A stretch of 64,000 nt of DNA from Atriophallophorus winterbourni (lineage: Eukaryota; Platyhelminthes; Trematoda; Plagiorchiida; Microphallidae), in NCBI GenBank assembly GCA_013407085.1, contig JACCGJ010001601.1:1-64000 (forward strand), in the 5' to 3' direction. The position numbers and the translations under genes are program-made. Shown here one piece after another: positions 1 through 11,603 of the stretch. Numbering within the stretch: position 1 is the stretch's first letter; every line of letters starts with the position of its first letter. The notes under the pieces were generated by a model that did no database searches, was not told the DNA's origin, and saw only the letters and a list, made by a program, of their open reading frames with translations.

Positions 1-1345
1 TAGCTTAAAATCGTTAACTTTAAAACCTAAGAACCAAAGAATAATTGTTATAATTGCACGGGGAATATTATGAGATGCAGATAGACAAGATTCGATCAGT
101 GTTATTACATGCGGTCGTAACGCATGCACTAAGATCAATAGTTCAGACCACTTATTCCGGATATTACATGAAGCTTCTTATAGCATTGAGGCAACGGTGT
201 CTCACGCTATATCTTTACGTGGTCCTGATTTGAAAAATGATTTTGCACCAAACACACATCCATGTTTTTTTGGATTTCTAACATTATGCAGATAAACATT
301 AAACACTGTGCTAATTGATGTTTCGTTATTGAAAATACATTTAAAAAAATAATAATAGTTTTCTGATTTTATGTAACGTCTTTACTTCCTCGAGCATCCT
401 AATATACCGCTACAACAAATTATTTAGATTGTTTACAGATATCAAACATGGTTATGACTAAAAGTTTAGAATAGATCACGTTGCAAATAGTTTGATGATT
501 TACCGATCAAAGTTTGCCACACATCATAATTTGGGAATTCGCGTCACTCGAATAAAATTAAACAAAACAAATTTTAATCTTGTACAGGTTTTGAAAAACA
601 ATCAATTTTTATTGAGAAATATATTTTAATGATCTGCATATTCGTTACGAGATAATAAATTTAGAAATATATTGGTGTTTTCACAAAAACAGAAACACGA
701 ACAGAGAAAACGTTTCTTCTGTAGTTGATGTCTGAGGTCTGTAGAACGTGTTTACTTGTGGCCGCGTATATGCAAAGTTTTTGTGCTAAAAGCGAACAGT
801 ACGTAAATAAGGTGATTATGTGTCGACAGAATTTGGTGAAGCAAAATAAGATCGCCACGAATCCATCAATATTCAATGGGAAAAATTGATTTTAGCTAGT
901 TGTTCAGAATATGGGAGGCGAAACAGAGCTCTTACTAGCTTGGTTGTTCATCACAGCGGTGCTTCAAGCTTGCTTTCATACTTTAATAGCCACGATTTCC
1001 GAACTTATGCAGCATACTCCATATGAAGCCGAATAATTGACCAAAAAGCATTCAAAATCAGACAGGTTCAACTTGTCAAGGGCTGGACGTAAAAGACATA
1101 CCCAGGTGGTGGCGGTGTTGAAAGCATTCACGTGCAGGTGTCAGAACTGATGGATTCATTTGGTTTGACTCCCTGGTTCGCTTCGTAGTTGACCCTTGCA
1201 GCAATTGATGCTCCCCACAAGAAGAGAACCGTGGATCGGCGCTCTTATGATTGGGAAAACATTACGGCATTTTTGTTAGGCGTTAGAAGGTACGTTGTTT
1301 TTCATTTACCACTTGTGTAGGCATGTTAATGTGTCATGAAGCAAA
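1..1345. other. AT-rich sequence, nothing recognised
   Basis: I see no coding signal, RNA gene or repeat family here that recurs elsewhere in the window. The short open frames have no recognisable domains and no coherent splice sites. Confidence 0.5.
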
Positions 1346-1651
1346 TTAAGCAAGCTTTTGACAGCATAATTGATACGCGAAATTTGAATGTTTGTCCCGC
1401 GTACGCAGTACGTCTATTGCAGAGAGCGCGTAACGTTGTTCCTGAATATGGGGAACAGGTAAGGTCCTAAGGCTGAGGCATTTAAAACATCGCTTGAAGT
1501 AGCAGGTGGCGAGAGAAGAAGCTGTGTACACGAACTTCCATGCCACGGTCAGCAGCGCCCAACCACGAGGGAGCATAAGATTGGTCAAACAGGAACGGTG
1601 ACTTCGGAAACCGTGTTGGGTTTTCGGCTTTGCGGAAATTGCGAGCAGCAT
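1346..1651 (-). mobile_element. CR1-like LINE reverse transcriptase fragment
   Basis: The minus-strand frame contains QHGFRSHRSCLTNL, the same block that reads QQHGFTKNRSCVSNL in the better CR1-type copy at 62-64 kb. It lies in the palm region just upstream of the FIDxxKAFD motif. Sequence on either side does not extend the match clearly, so this is a short decayed piece, not a gene. Confidence 0.5.
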
Positions 1652-2745
1652 GAAATATTGCTAGCGATTGGTGACTAAAATAATGTAACTCTTTTATGTT
1701 GGTTACAAACGACCAGAAAAATAGTCAGAGTTTCGGCAACTCTGTCAATAATATGATGCAGGACAGCAATTTTTGTCATACCACTAGCCTTAGTCTGAAA
1801 TTCCGTCTGTTGGTTTCAAAATCGTTGATAAGATGGTTTATATCACTGATCACTTTCGTACTCACATGTTTGACTGATATTTCCTGCTAACGTCGGAGCC
1901 TCAACTCGAAACTAGCCATTCTATTTTCTATTATGGCTTCGAAAGTATCGGCAACGTGCAAGGATTTAGCTCATCAACCAACAGAGACTTAGTAGGTCTC
2001 TGAAACCTTTTGATTATTCAATACTCCTATCAAATCTGGACTGATGTATGGTCACATTTACTATGGATCTTACCCATACACAGAAAACACGCTATAACTT
2101 GATTCGCCTTCCGACTCACCGGTTGTGTACACGCTTTTCAAGTGACCTCTGAACGATTCTGCGTTTCGAGATGCGTCCTATAAACTGGGTTGGTCGTGAC
2201 CATTGCTATGTACGGTGGATCCAGAGCTTTGGCTCACAGGTGAAGATGGATCCATGTTGCTGTCGGGTTGAGAGTCCTCACTGTCACAGCTTGATCGATC
2301 GATTTTGTTGTCTGTATCTTGGATCTCGTGATGAGGTCACACATATTAATAGCCTGAAGTGAGTTGTTCGGCAAACTGTTGGGCGTTTGATCAACTGGTC
2401 GATGTTGCTGCTCTAGAACTTGTTATTTCGTCATTTAGCAAATAATTCGCTGTTCCTCGTTTACCACACAAGGTAGAATACAGAATGAGGTATTCAAATG
2501 CTAAGCTCGACGCGATCTTCGCGATGATAGCTAAACCATAGAATAGTTAGCGATGGGAAAACATTCGAGGTCATGAGCAAACTGATAAATTTACGCCAAA
2601 ATTGTATTTTCACTGTGAATTTGTTGATAAGAGCAAAACGAATATATTCCGATAGCCATGATCGAAAGAAACAACTGTATATACTAAATACAAATACATT
2701 AAATACAACAATACTAATCTTCCAATGCGTACAGCAAGCTTGAAA
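1652..2745. other. no gene recognised
   Basis: This is unique-looking AT-rich sequence with short unrelated frames. It lies just downstream of the 3' end (minus-strand sense) of the gypsy remnant at 2750-5310 and could hold a decayed LTR, but I found no matching partner. Confidence 0.4.
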
Positions 2746-2749
2746 GATC

Positions 2750-5310
2750 ATTCACGCCCAGTAGTCCAGTTTCTGTGGAAACTCAACGCGCCTGCCACTA
2801 CGACTCGCAACCGTAGGAACAGACTCAGTGGATAATGTAGCATCCCATGTGGGAACGGGATTTGAATCAAGCGGAAAACAGGTGGTTTGTGATCTGACGG
2901 ACGATAGCTGGGATGAAACATGATTAGATAGTTCAAGGACTGCAGGCTTTAATCAATCACTCAAGAGTGTATCACGGTAACCATAGATGTCTAAAGCAAA
3001 TTGTTTGTCTGGGCATGAGATGACTGAATGTGGACCACGATAACGAGGTTGTAATAATTTGTAGTGGTATCACGACGCACAACGACAAAATCGCACCAAT
3101 TTAAGTGACGGTGTTTTTTGTCCGAAAAATTAGGTCGGAAACGGGGGTAAATGTTAATGTTTGATGAGATCACCAGGAAAAGTTAATGGTAAACCGTATG
3201 CCAATTCTGCGGAAGAACATCTCAGGTCTTGTTTTGCGCATGTTTGTAACCCAAGAAGCACTATTGGAGGGTTTTTAGCCCACTCGCTCTGACACTATCT
3301 ATGGAATCTTTTAAATAAACCGTTAGAAGCTGGATGATAGGCAGTTGAGCGGATATATTGACAACCAAGGAATTTTGTTTGATCACGAAAGAGAGAAGAC
3401 TTAAAATGAGCTCAACATTCGATGGTAATGACAGTAGGTTTATTGAGGTTTGCTGCCCAATGCAACGGATTCTCAAGTAATATCACAAATAGAAAAGGTT
3501 AATATATCGGTCAACAGCAGTCAAAATATATGAATAATTGTTTGAAGAAGGGGAAGGACCAACTAACTGTGAATGAACATGTGCAAATCGAGCTTCAGGA
3601 TTGCAGAAATGTACAGGAATGTTAGTTGTATGCAGGTAGACCTCAGTAAGTTGGTATTGAATACAAGATCTTTCCCATTGTCGAATATCTCTATTCATGC
3701 TAGGCCTAACGGAACGAGACAAACTCAGCTGGATAGTTGTACGAATTTCAGGATGAGAAATGGAATTCGAATTGAAGAAATGTCTTAAGATAAAGATAGA
3801 TGAATAAATAGGGGTATCATACTATAAGATGTATCACACAAAATGGTCTTTTCTGAAAAATGTGAGGGCATTGCAGTCAACTTGGTGGATGAAAAGGAGT
3901 CGGCTTCGGACAGCAAGGCCTCACGTAGTTACTTTTCAGCAATGGCTTCGAGACAATAGCATCAACTCCATGACGGGATAGCAAGTCTACCTCAACATTA
4001 GAAGTGCCGGTAATGTGACGAAGATCTGTCGTAAATTGCGGGATGAAATCCAGCTGACGTATTTCACAGGAAAACGTTTGACAGGATAAGATCGAAAAGC
4101 ATACACCAAGTGTTTGTGATCCGTTATCACTGTGAAGTAATACATCCTGAGAGATGTTGAAACTGCGGGAGAGCGAGGTATATTGCGAGGAGTTCTCGAC
4201 CAAAAACACTGTAATTGAAAGGAGCAGGTGAAAACATCTGAGAAAAAATGATAAGGGTTGGAATTTAATATGTACAAAATGTTGGAGGACAGCGCCAGCT
4301 GCTAAGTTGGATGAGACGGTAGTTAAACAAAGAGGGGTAGAAGGATCGGTGTTGACATGAGTAGGGGCCGTTGACTAGCGAATTACTTTTTTTGCCGAAT
4401 CGAATGCTGCAAGTGCTCGTTAGTCGGAAGATATAACTTTCTTTGATCCACGCAAAAGTTTAGTCAGCGGATTGAGAAAATTCGAGCAATGATGAAAAAA
4501 GAAGGGTATAGTTAATCATACGGAGAAAACGTTGCAACATTTTGACAGATGTTGGGGTAAGGGAATCCTTAATTGCAGCGACTTTAGAAGTAAGAAGGCT
4601 GATAGTATGTGTATCGATGTGATCTCCAATAATTTCGAGAGAATTAACACCGAAGAGACAGTTTGAAGGGTTGCTAGAAAGACGAAGATATGAAAAACGA
4701 GCAAAAAGAACGTTTATGTTCTCCGGAAGAAGAAAAGACAATTAGAACGTCATCAATGTAGACAAAAACAAAATTAAGTCTTCTTAAAATATGACCCATT
4801 AAACGTTGGAATGTCTGTCTTGCATTACGTAGGGCAAATGACATGCGAATGTATTCGGAGAAACCAAACCGAGTTTTGATAGCAGTCTTCTTGATATCGC
4901 AATCGGCAATAGGAATGTGATGATAAGTACACACAAATTCAATTTCGGAAAAAAAGTGTTTTTACCCCAGAGATTAGAGGAAAATTCATATATGTGGGAT
5001 GAGATGACGGCTCGGAATGATTTGAGCGTTTAGAGCACGATAATCACTGCAGGGTCTGCAATCAGCCGCATATTTTTTGGGAACAAGATGAAGAGCTGAT
5101 GACCACCAGCTATTGGAAAAACGAATTATAAAGAGTTGAAGCATATGCTCGAATTCGGCTTTCGCTTCTTTTATTTTGTCAGGAGCTAAATTGCATGGAC
5201 GTGTAGAAAGGGGTAGAGCTTTAGTACTAATTGAGTGAACTACATCGTGTTTGACAGTTACAATGTATTACAATGCAGTACCGCTGGAACAGACGAAAAC
5301 CTAGAAGCAG
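2750..5310 (-). mobile_element. degraded Ty3/gypsy (CsRn1-like) pol
   Basis: Read 5' to 3' on the minus strand, frame-shifted pol domains follow in order. Reverse transcriptase starts near 5230-4970 (SALHLVPKK, DYRALNAQIIP) and continues through the catalytic box VYIDDVLIV near 4760 and the RT thumb (SLEIIGDHIDTH) near 4620. RNase H (TVITDHKHLVYAF, RQLDFIPQFTTDLRHITG) is at about 4130-4000. The integrase core (DARFAHVH-type block, DLVGP-like, TAVDRY) is at 3720-3480, with the TAYHPASNG-like block near 3330. The C-terminal tail ends near 2750 with VEFPQKLDYW before a stop. The domain order RT-RNaseH-IN is diagnostic of Ty3/gypsy. Many frameshifts and stops make it inactive. No LTR pair was found. 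Confidence 0.75.
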
Positions 5311-5314
5311 GTGT

Positions 5315-5560
5315 TCAATGTGATCATCCTCTGAGCTACTAGCAATGAGGATATCACCGATATAGGCGTAGACAAATGGTAGTCCGAGCAATAATTTGTC
5401 TATAAAGCGCTGGAACGTTTGTGCGGCATTCCTTAAGCCACATGGCATCCGGACAAATTCAAAGAGTCCAAATTGGAGTTGTGATTGATGTTTTGGGATT
5501 GTTGTGTAATGAATTGTATTGTATTGAATTGAATGAAATAACCAACCCAAAAAAGTGAGA
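5315..5560 (-). mobile_element. second gypsy reverse transcriptase fragment
   Basis: The frame on the minus strand reads FGLFEFVRMPCGLRNAAQTF then YAYIGDILIASSSEDDHIEHL. This covers the same RT palm region as the element at 2750-5310 but with different sequence, so it comes from another copy or family. The catalytic YxDD box reads YIGD, losing the first aspartate. It abuts the 5' side of the other remnant, so one probably inserted into the other or a deletion joined them. Confidence 0.65.
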
Positions 5561-7401
5561 ATAAACCACGATCACTCGAATTACACGGTATGTATTATTT
5601 ATTGTAAGTTTAACAACGAGGATTTGAATAAAAGCATTATTGATTATTATTGATTGAATATTATTGATTGTTATTCAAACATTCATCACATCCACCGCAG
5701 TTCCCAATCGTCCTCGGATTTGTGTAATCTTGAATAGGTTTGTTCCTCAGTCTTTCCGATCGGCTATCAGGTTTACTTGATTGAGTATTTTCGGAAGAAT
5801 CTGGAGGTGTTGTGGTATGATTGCTAACGCATCCAGTATTAGAACGCAACTGACCAGAATCATGATAAATAATTTGATCTGCATGACACTTGTGCACAGT
5901 TCCGTCTTCCAGATTAGTTATTTTTTACTATAATTCTTCCGATCTTGTTTAATACAATACCGGTGCTTATACGGTAATCATTTCCACGATAATATGATAC
6001 TTGAGCCGGTCCAAGTTCCAGCAGATTTGATCTAAAGGATCGCGATTTTGATAACATCGATGGTGTATTTCTAATATTTAAATGTTTACTATTGCGATAT
6101 TGAAGCAAGAAATTATCAATAAAACGATCAAGTTGTTGTTGGAGAACAAGAGGAAATGGCACGATTTAGCGTAGCTACAAAGTTTTCGTCTAATCCTTTA
6201 TACTGCGGATGTCTGGGTGCAGTAAACAAATGTCAGCAAAAAAGTGAATGTAGCCACTCAGTAACACATGAAGCAGAGAAATGGCTTCCGTTGTCACTTA
6301 CGACAGCTATAGGCACACATTCACTGCTGAAAACTTTCGTAATGCAAGCATTGTGAAATCAGATTTGGGTTTAGTAGTAAGGAAAACTTCTTGCCATTTT
6401 GCATACGAATCGATAATCACAAAAGCATAGTATTTCTTTAGAAATGGTCCGCAGTGATCCATATGAATACGTTGTTATGCTCCACAAGCTAATGGCCATG
6501 GAGTCCATTTTGGTGGCTGACGGAATAAATTGTGTTTACAGGAATGGCATGAAGAAGCATTTCTGCGGATATCAGTATCAGTCTCAGGCTAACGATTCAA
6601 TTTTTGCAATGCCTGAGTGTCCTGAATGCAAATCATCAAGTATTTGTTTGCGAAGTGAGGGAGGAATAACAATATGATCATTTAGACACAACAGACCTTC
6701 AGGTGTTACACATAATTCATCACGACGCTGATAGTAAGCTGGATATTTTTCTTGGATGTGGTTGACCAACCTCGTTTAACTGCAGCCATTATCGCACCAA
6801 AATATTTCTTTGTTTCAAATCTTAGATCTGAACGAGATACACCTATTGGTTGAACCAACAAACAGTGTGTACTGCCAGTCTTTTCATGCCACAGCATAGC
6901 GGGATAAGTAATCTTCACGCGGAATTCGTTTTGCACTGCGATGTTCAATGGTGTAATTATATGCACCAAGAGCTAGGTTCCATCTCTGAACCCTTGCCGC
7001 AGTAGATTTGGCCGCTGAAGACGTCGGATTGTAAATAAACTTTAGTGTTTCATAATCGGCTACCATAGTAAATTCATGACCAAACAAATATTTTTGAGCG
7101 CATGACAGCCCAACAAAAATCAAGCGCTTCTCAATGAGTCTGAGCGTAACTTAGTCCCGATCTACTCAGTCGACATGAAATACACAATACCGGATGAACA
7201 TTTTGCTCTAAAACAGCACCAATTCCATAAGAAGAAGCATCTCTGATTAAAACAGAACGTAGATTTGGTGTAAATGGCTTAAGTACGGTACTTGATTGCA
7301 GTATGGATAAAAGATCACGGAGTGTCTTTTGAAGTTCGGCAGTCCACTTGAACGTTGCAGAATTTAGTAATGTAAAAAATCAATTAGCAACTGTTGCAAA
7401 C

Positions 7402-7625
7402 TGTTAGGAGGGCGCACCTTGCCGTATAGACAGTGAACGAACTATCGATTAATCATCAATCAATATCGATGGTTATTTCAAATTTTGATTTTCGCTCACT
7501 GTGATATTCACACATTCGCTCACTTGTGATACTCTTGGCATTCGGTAAATACACAAGTTTAGTGACGGTTGCGTTCTCTCTGACGACACGTGCTGGGCCA
7601 ACAGTAGTACAGCACAGATATAACA
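7402..7625 (+). repeat. 5' LTR of the gag-only element
   Basis: The 224-bp direct repeat begins TGTTAGGAGG and ends ATAACA. It is followed by ACTTGGCGACGGGG, the presumed tRNA primer site. It is about 94% identical to the 3' LTR. Confidence 0.9.
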
Positions 7626-7662
7626 ACTTGGCGACGGGGAGAAAATAACCCAGCAATTCGAA

Positions 7663-8529
7663 ATGGCAATCACAGAAGAAGAAGTAAAATCAATAATTCA
7701 GCAACAGCAACGCCAATTCGAAGAAGCTCGAGCCCGTTTGATGCAGACACTTTTGAAAAATCTGAGTGTCATTTATCAAGACAAGAAGACTGACGTACAA
7801 AACTCAATGGTGGATGCAATCATCAACAGCATCCCCAAATTCAATTACGACCCAGAAAGCGGTCTTACCTTCGAATCTCGGTTCAAGAGATTCAAATATA
7901 TTTTTCAATCAATTTTCGAAGAAATTTCTGGCGATTAGTCTTTTTTATTTAATAGACGGTATAACTGCATGAAATTGATCAAGCAGGATTGCGATGAATT
8001 TGTAACTTATGCAGGAAAAGTATGTAGTCTGCAATCAAAGAAGGATCAAGAGATTCACACAAGACTACCGTCACTACTCGATCAGAATCCGAAAATCGAC
8101 ATGACGTCAATAACAACCAAATGCCAGAGGCTGCTGAATTTGAAGCGTGACACTGCGCTAGTCGAACAAAACCCCTGCCAGAATGAGACGGTGGCGTTAT
8201 CAGTCAAGCAGCAAAGCAGTCGGCAGAATGATCACCGTGTCGATCAAGACACCTAGCTTCCATCCCAGTTTTGCAAATGTGATGAATGGCATTCTGCTCG
8301 TTATTGCCCATTCAAGAAGCACCGATGCCAGAACTGCAACAGAAAGGGGCATAAGGAAAACTACTGCCGCACAAACTATTTTAAGAGATCAGTGTTCAAT
8401 GATGTCTATTCTGTCTTCGCCTCGTTCAAGACCCCTGAAGATAGAAATTCAGCGGAAGAAGAGCCGCCTCAAATTAATTCCGCGGAATGCAAACTAAGAA
8501 TTGGGCCGATTGAAGGCGTGTTTCAGTAG
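7663..8529 (+). pseudogene. gag with two in-frame amber stops
   Basis: One frame of 289 codons runs from ATG 7663 to TAG 8527-8529 and is broken only by TAG at 7936-7938 and TAG at 8254-8256. There is no frameshift. The first half has a Gln/Glu-rich coiled start (IIQQQQRQFEEARARL) and a capsid-like block. A C-terminal canonical zinc knuckle CQNCNRKGHKENYC (CX2CX4HX4C) follows a degenerate one (CKCDEWHSARYC). The first stop sits in a context where Trp (TGG to TAG) is a likely ancestral codon. This organisation matches nucleocapsid-bearing gag proteins of flatworm gypsy elements. There is no downstream pol. It is non-functional as it stands unless the amber codons are read through. Confidence 0.8.
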
Positions 8530-8559
8530 CCACACCACAACCAAACTTAAAGGCGGATG

Positions 8560-8783
8560 TGTTAGGAGGGCGCACCTTGCCGTATAGACAGTGAACGAAC
8601 TATCGATTAATCATCAATTAATATCGATGGTGAGTTCAAATTATGATTTTCGCTCACTGTGATATTCACACATTCGCTCAATTGTGATGATCTTGGCATT
8701 CGGTGAATACACGAGTTCAGTGACGGTTGCGTTCTCTCTGACCACACGGGCTGGGCCAACAGTAGTACAGCACAGACATAACA
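8560..8783 (+). repeat. 3' LTR of the gag-only element
   Basis: This 224-bp repeat mirrors 7402-7625. It is preceded by the purine tract ending at 8559 and followed by the target duplication CAAAC. Confidence 0.9.
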
Positions 8784-8965
8784 CAAACTTGCAAACTTAA
8801 AATAATATTGTAACACCCCCATTACCGATTTGATGATTTCATCTGCACTAGAGTTTTAAGACGATTCTGGTCTGGATGAAGTCCATTAAAAGATACAGTA
8901 TCCAAGGCAATTAATCTCATCAACAGAAATGATGCATTTATCCCGATTTAATTTTACGTTATAAT

Positions 8966-9263
8966 CAATTGCATGCTTTTCCGTCGCACACACACCGCGA
9001 CCGGTTTCGTGCTGTTTGCACTCATCAGGTAGGGACAGTAAGATCAGGATCCGTATCCGCTTGAAATAATGGAGGAATGGTGAACAAGGAGCGCTAGTAT
9101 GCCACTGTTGGATAAGGTTGGTACGGCCGGAAAAGCATGCAAATGAATATATTGTTTCATGGTTATGGGTTTAACCCCATTAAACATGTGTTGGGACATA
9201 TGTGATTGAACATGTTGGTCGTACCAGCCTTATCCAACAACGGCATACAAGCGCTTCTTGTTA
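8966..9263 (-). mobile_element. hammerhead-bearing repeat insertion (retrozyme-like), copy 1
   Basis: A 298-bp insertion is flanked by the perfect 10-bp duplication ACGTTATAAT (8956-8965 and 9264-9273). It consists of a segment reading from a TTGCATGCTTTTCC end through the ribozyme to GCGCTAGTATGCC, then an inverted segment ending at GGCATACAAGCGCTTCTTGTT. The two segments are partly complementary (9090-9126 with 9213-9252). It interrupts the RT of the gypsy host, which resumes on both sides. Confidence 0.8.
8993..9034 (-). ncRNA. type I hammerhead ribozyme, stem I weakened
   Basis: On the minus strand the core CTGATGA is followed by a stem II GTGC-AAACA-GCAC, then GAAA, a minimal stem III (ACCGGT) and the cleavage triplet GTC. 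The 3' strand of stem I reads GCGGTG, leaving two mismatches against CCCTAC. The catalytic core is intact; stability of stem I is doubtful. Confidence 0.75.
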
Positions 9264-10249
9264 ACGTTATAATGTTTAAATCCAGAGAGTAGAGTTAACA
9301 AACGTTGATCATGAACACAATTATGGGGTATACCATCAACAAAATTGTTCATTACATCTTGAAATATAGCTGGTGAAGCAGATAATCCAAACGGAAGAAA
9401 CTTATAACGATTATAGCAACCTCCGACAACAGGTACAGAATGTCCTGTAACGCCGTGAATTGAAATGTCAGATTGATGAATTTGAGCATCAGGAGCAAAA
9501 TGTTTGGAGTCATTCAATGAAATCAATGATTCCACACTTCCTGTATAAAGTATAAATTCTCTGGAACAATAACTAATGAATATACATTTAAGAATATGAG
9601 ACACTGTGTATGGTGAAACTGATAATGATAGTGAGCTGATTTGATTTTCAACATTGACGACTTTTGTATCATTACTATGCACATAACATGTCTTAAAATT
9701 TCGACAAACTGACTGAATATGTCCAAGTTTACCACATTTAAAACATTTAGCATTACGAACTGGACAAGTAAATAGAGAAATGTAACTTGCCACAAGATGC
9801 ACATTTTCCAAACTTCTGATTATCAAAATTGGAATTGCTTTTGCTGAATTTGCTTATTCTGTCTGAATTGACCTCAGAATCACTTTGCCGCTGTGGTCGG
9901 TTGCTTGAATGACGTTTAGATTTGGAGGTTCCGAACAAAATAGATTGAGTGTCACCATTAATTTGACGATTAATTTCTTTGGAAACATCTTCAAAATGTT
10001 CACATATTCTCTTAACATTGTCAAAAGTTGGATGATTCAACATCAATAACTGACGATATAAATCGGGTTCATTGGCACCAGCAATTAAACGATCTCTTAA
10101 ATAATCATATAGATTGTCTTCAAATGCACAACGTGAAGCTTGTGTTTGCAATTCTAGAATTAATTGACGAATAGATTGGTTTTCATGTTGTTGCCATCGG
10201 TAAGTAGAATTTTATGATTGTCTCTGGAAAGATCAAGTTTCGTAAAAAA

Positions 10250-10905
10250 AAGTGATTTGCCGCGTAAGGTCAGAGCGATATCATAGAGTTGTGGAACTGT
10301 TTCGGACCAATAGTAAATGTCATCTGTTGTCTGCAGCATTCGAGAAAATTACAGAAAATGCAAATTGCAGTAGGATCTACTTTAAATTTATTCCGAGGGT
10401 TGAGGATTTAGGTATAATCGTAACAGCGGACTTGAATCGGGCTGCGCAATGCCTCAGATGAACAACGATTTTGTTTAGAACTCTTCAGGCTTAAACATGT
10501 TTTGAAATGTAGAACGCTAGAAGTGTTCAGCCCCTTACATACGGCGAATATCAGGCCTCATTTAGAATAATGCCAGCAATCCTGGAGCAATTTCTTTCAA
10601 AAAATCAAATTACTACTAGAGGGGGTCCAACGTCTGGCCACTAAAATGGCCCAAGGTATGTCCAGGAAAACCTACGAGGAACGCATTCTTTCTTGAGGTC
10701 TCGTCTCATTTCGGCGCCGACGTCTACAGGGTCGGAATCTTAAGCAACACTTCTTCAGTAAAAGTGTGGTAAGCTTCTGGATGAAACTGCCCGAGGAAAT
10801 CATCGCATGCATCTCGTTAGGTGCGTTCAAAAGGGGTTTGGATGCCTTGTGGCAAGAGATTTCCCATGAATTCTCTTCCTGAATATACAGGTCGCCTATC
10901 GATAG
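10250..10905 (+). mobile_element. CR1-like LINE C-terminal fragment
   Basis: Plus-strand frames give VEDLGIIVTADLNRA, RPHLEYCQQSW, LLEGVQRLATKM and SFWMKLPEEI in the order expected of the post-RT region of CR1-type ORF2. The region corresponds to the C-terminal third of the copy at 62039-63790. Several frameshifts and stops are present. Confidence 0.7.
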
Positions 10906-11230
10906 AAAGTGCGTAAATTTTTTAAATTAATACTGTTTTTACCACGATTAAAAAACAAAAACTGCACCAAAAACCAATTATATAATGCATCGTTTTAAAT
11001 GCCATGTTTTAAATGTACACACAAATTTTTCCTTAGCGAACCTTTCACCGGCTTGGTGACGAGCAACCCGGTTGTTGTGTGAAAAGGATGGGGATGTGAG
11101 CACCACAATACTTTGGTCATTTTATATGCGCTTCGAGCGTTTGGCTAGGAATCACTTTGTGATTCTGTATTTGAACATCGTCGTTCTTCGTAAGAACCCT
11201 ATATCACAGTGGTATACGAGCTTAACTTTA
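10906..11230. other. no gene; possible very old hammerhead-repeat trace
   Basis: Sequence near 11045-11100 (GGTGACGAGCAACCCGG then GGATGGGGATGTGAGCA) faintly resembles the hammerhead repeat family found intact elsewhere in the window. Nothing else is recognisable. Confidence 0.3.
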
Positions 11231-11234
11231 ACGC

Positions 11235-11345
11235 TTTTCAACTGTTTCAAGGCTCAATGAACCTGAACTTAATGTCTCCACCTGATGACGACAAACAGCT
11301 ATAAACCGGTAGTGGTGTGTAAGGGATGTGTATGTTTACACCACA
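11235..11345 (+). repeat. degenerate hammerhead-repeat fragment
   Basis: GGCTCAATGAACCTGA, AACCGGTAGTGG and GTGTAAGGGATG match the right arm of the long hairpin at 21712-21816. No target duplication was found for this piece. Confidence 0.6.
11277..11316 (+). ncRNA. hammerhead-like motif, core mutated
   Basis: TCCAC-CTGATGA is followed by a weak stem II around AAACA, then TAAA in place of GAAA, CCGGTA and GTGG. Stem I pairs (CCAC/GTGG), but the GAAA to TAAA change should abolish cleavage. It is listed as a fossil of the family. Confidence 0.55.
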
Positions 11346-11504
11346 ATACATTAGAAACCCTTCTCGTTTGTTCCAAGTAGCAGCTACAAATACTTGGGAC
11401 CAAAGGACGGCCTGGAATACATGTGTCGTATCACGGCATACGACGAAGATTCCGAAAAACAAAGAACCAACTTTGATAGTAGTGGGCGCTCCTTTGAAGC
11501 TTTC

Positions 11505-11603
11505 CACCTACAGGAATTCTTGACGCTCGATTGGCTTATCAGCCATTTACAGTCCTGTGTCAACTGAACTGAACTGATCTGAACTGAACTGAACTGAATT
11601 GAA
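11505..11603 (+). repeat. retroelement 3' end with (TGAAC)n tail
   Basis: The segment ends in TCAGCC, ATTTACAGTCCTGTG and a run of TGAAC pentamers. A reverse-complement relative occurs at 13100-13340 with the same TCCTGTG(T)CAACTGAAC junction, so this is the tailed 3' end of a dispersed element, probably a LINE. Confidence 0.5.

Larger units (their letters stand above)
7402..8783 (+). mobile_element. gag-only non-autonomous LTR retrotransposon (TR-GAG-like)
   Basis: The element is 1,382 bp. It has two direct 224-bp LTRs that start TGTTAGGAGG and end ATAACA (TG...CA). A perfect 5-bp target duplication CAAAC flanks it (7397-7401 and 8784-8788). A candidate primer-binding site TGGCGACGGGG begins about 4 nt after the 5' LTR, and a purine-rich tract (AAAGGCGGA) sits directly before the 3' LTR. 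The only coding region is gag, which stops about 30 bp before the 3' LTR, so protease, RT, RNase H and integrase are absent. By my count the LTRs differ at 13 of 224 positions (about 6%). It lies in opposite orientation inside an older gypsy remnant, so it is the younger insertion. It must have borrowed pol from a related element. Confidence 0.9.
5640..10200 (-). mobile_element. degraded Ty3/gypsy element, host of nested insertions
   Basis: Minus-strand gag lies at 10151-9750 and includes a canonical CCHC knuckle (CFKCGKLGHIQSVC). A protease-like block follows near 9540, where DTGS has become YTGS. It jumps directly to RT (FLPFGLSASPAIFQDVMN) at 9400, so the N-terminal half of RT is deleted. 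RT thumb sequence (NRDKCIISVDEINCLGY) is at 8960-8880. After the nested LTR element, RNase H (KYLFGHEFTMVADYETLKFIY) is at 7370-6900 and the integrase zinc-binding region (HSGIAKIESLA) near 6590. The integrase core and C-terminal GPAQVSYYRGNDYRISTG block reach 5930. It is interrupted by the hammerhead repeat at 8966-9263 and the LTR element at 7402-8783. Short AT-rich trinucleotide-like sequence marks the 5640 end. Confidence 0.75.
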
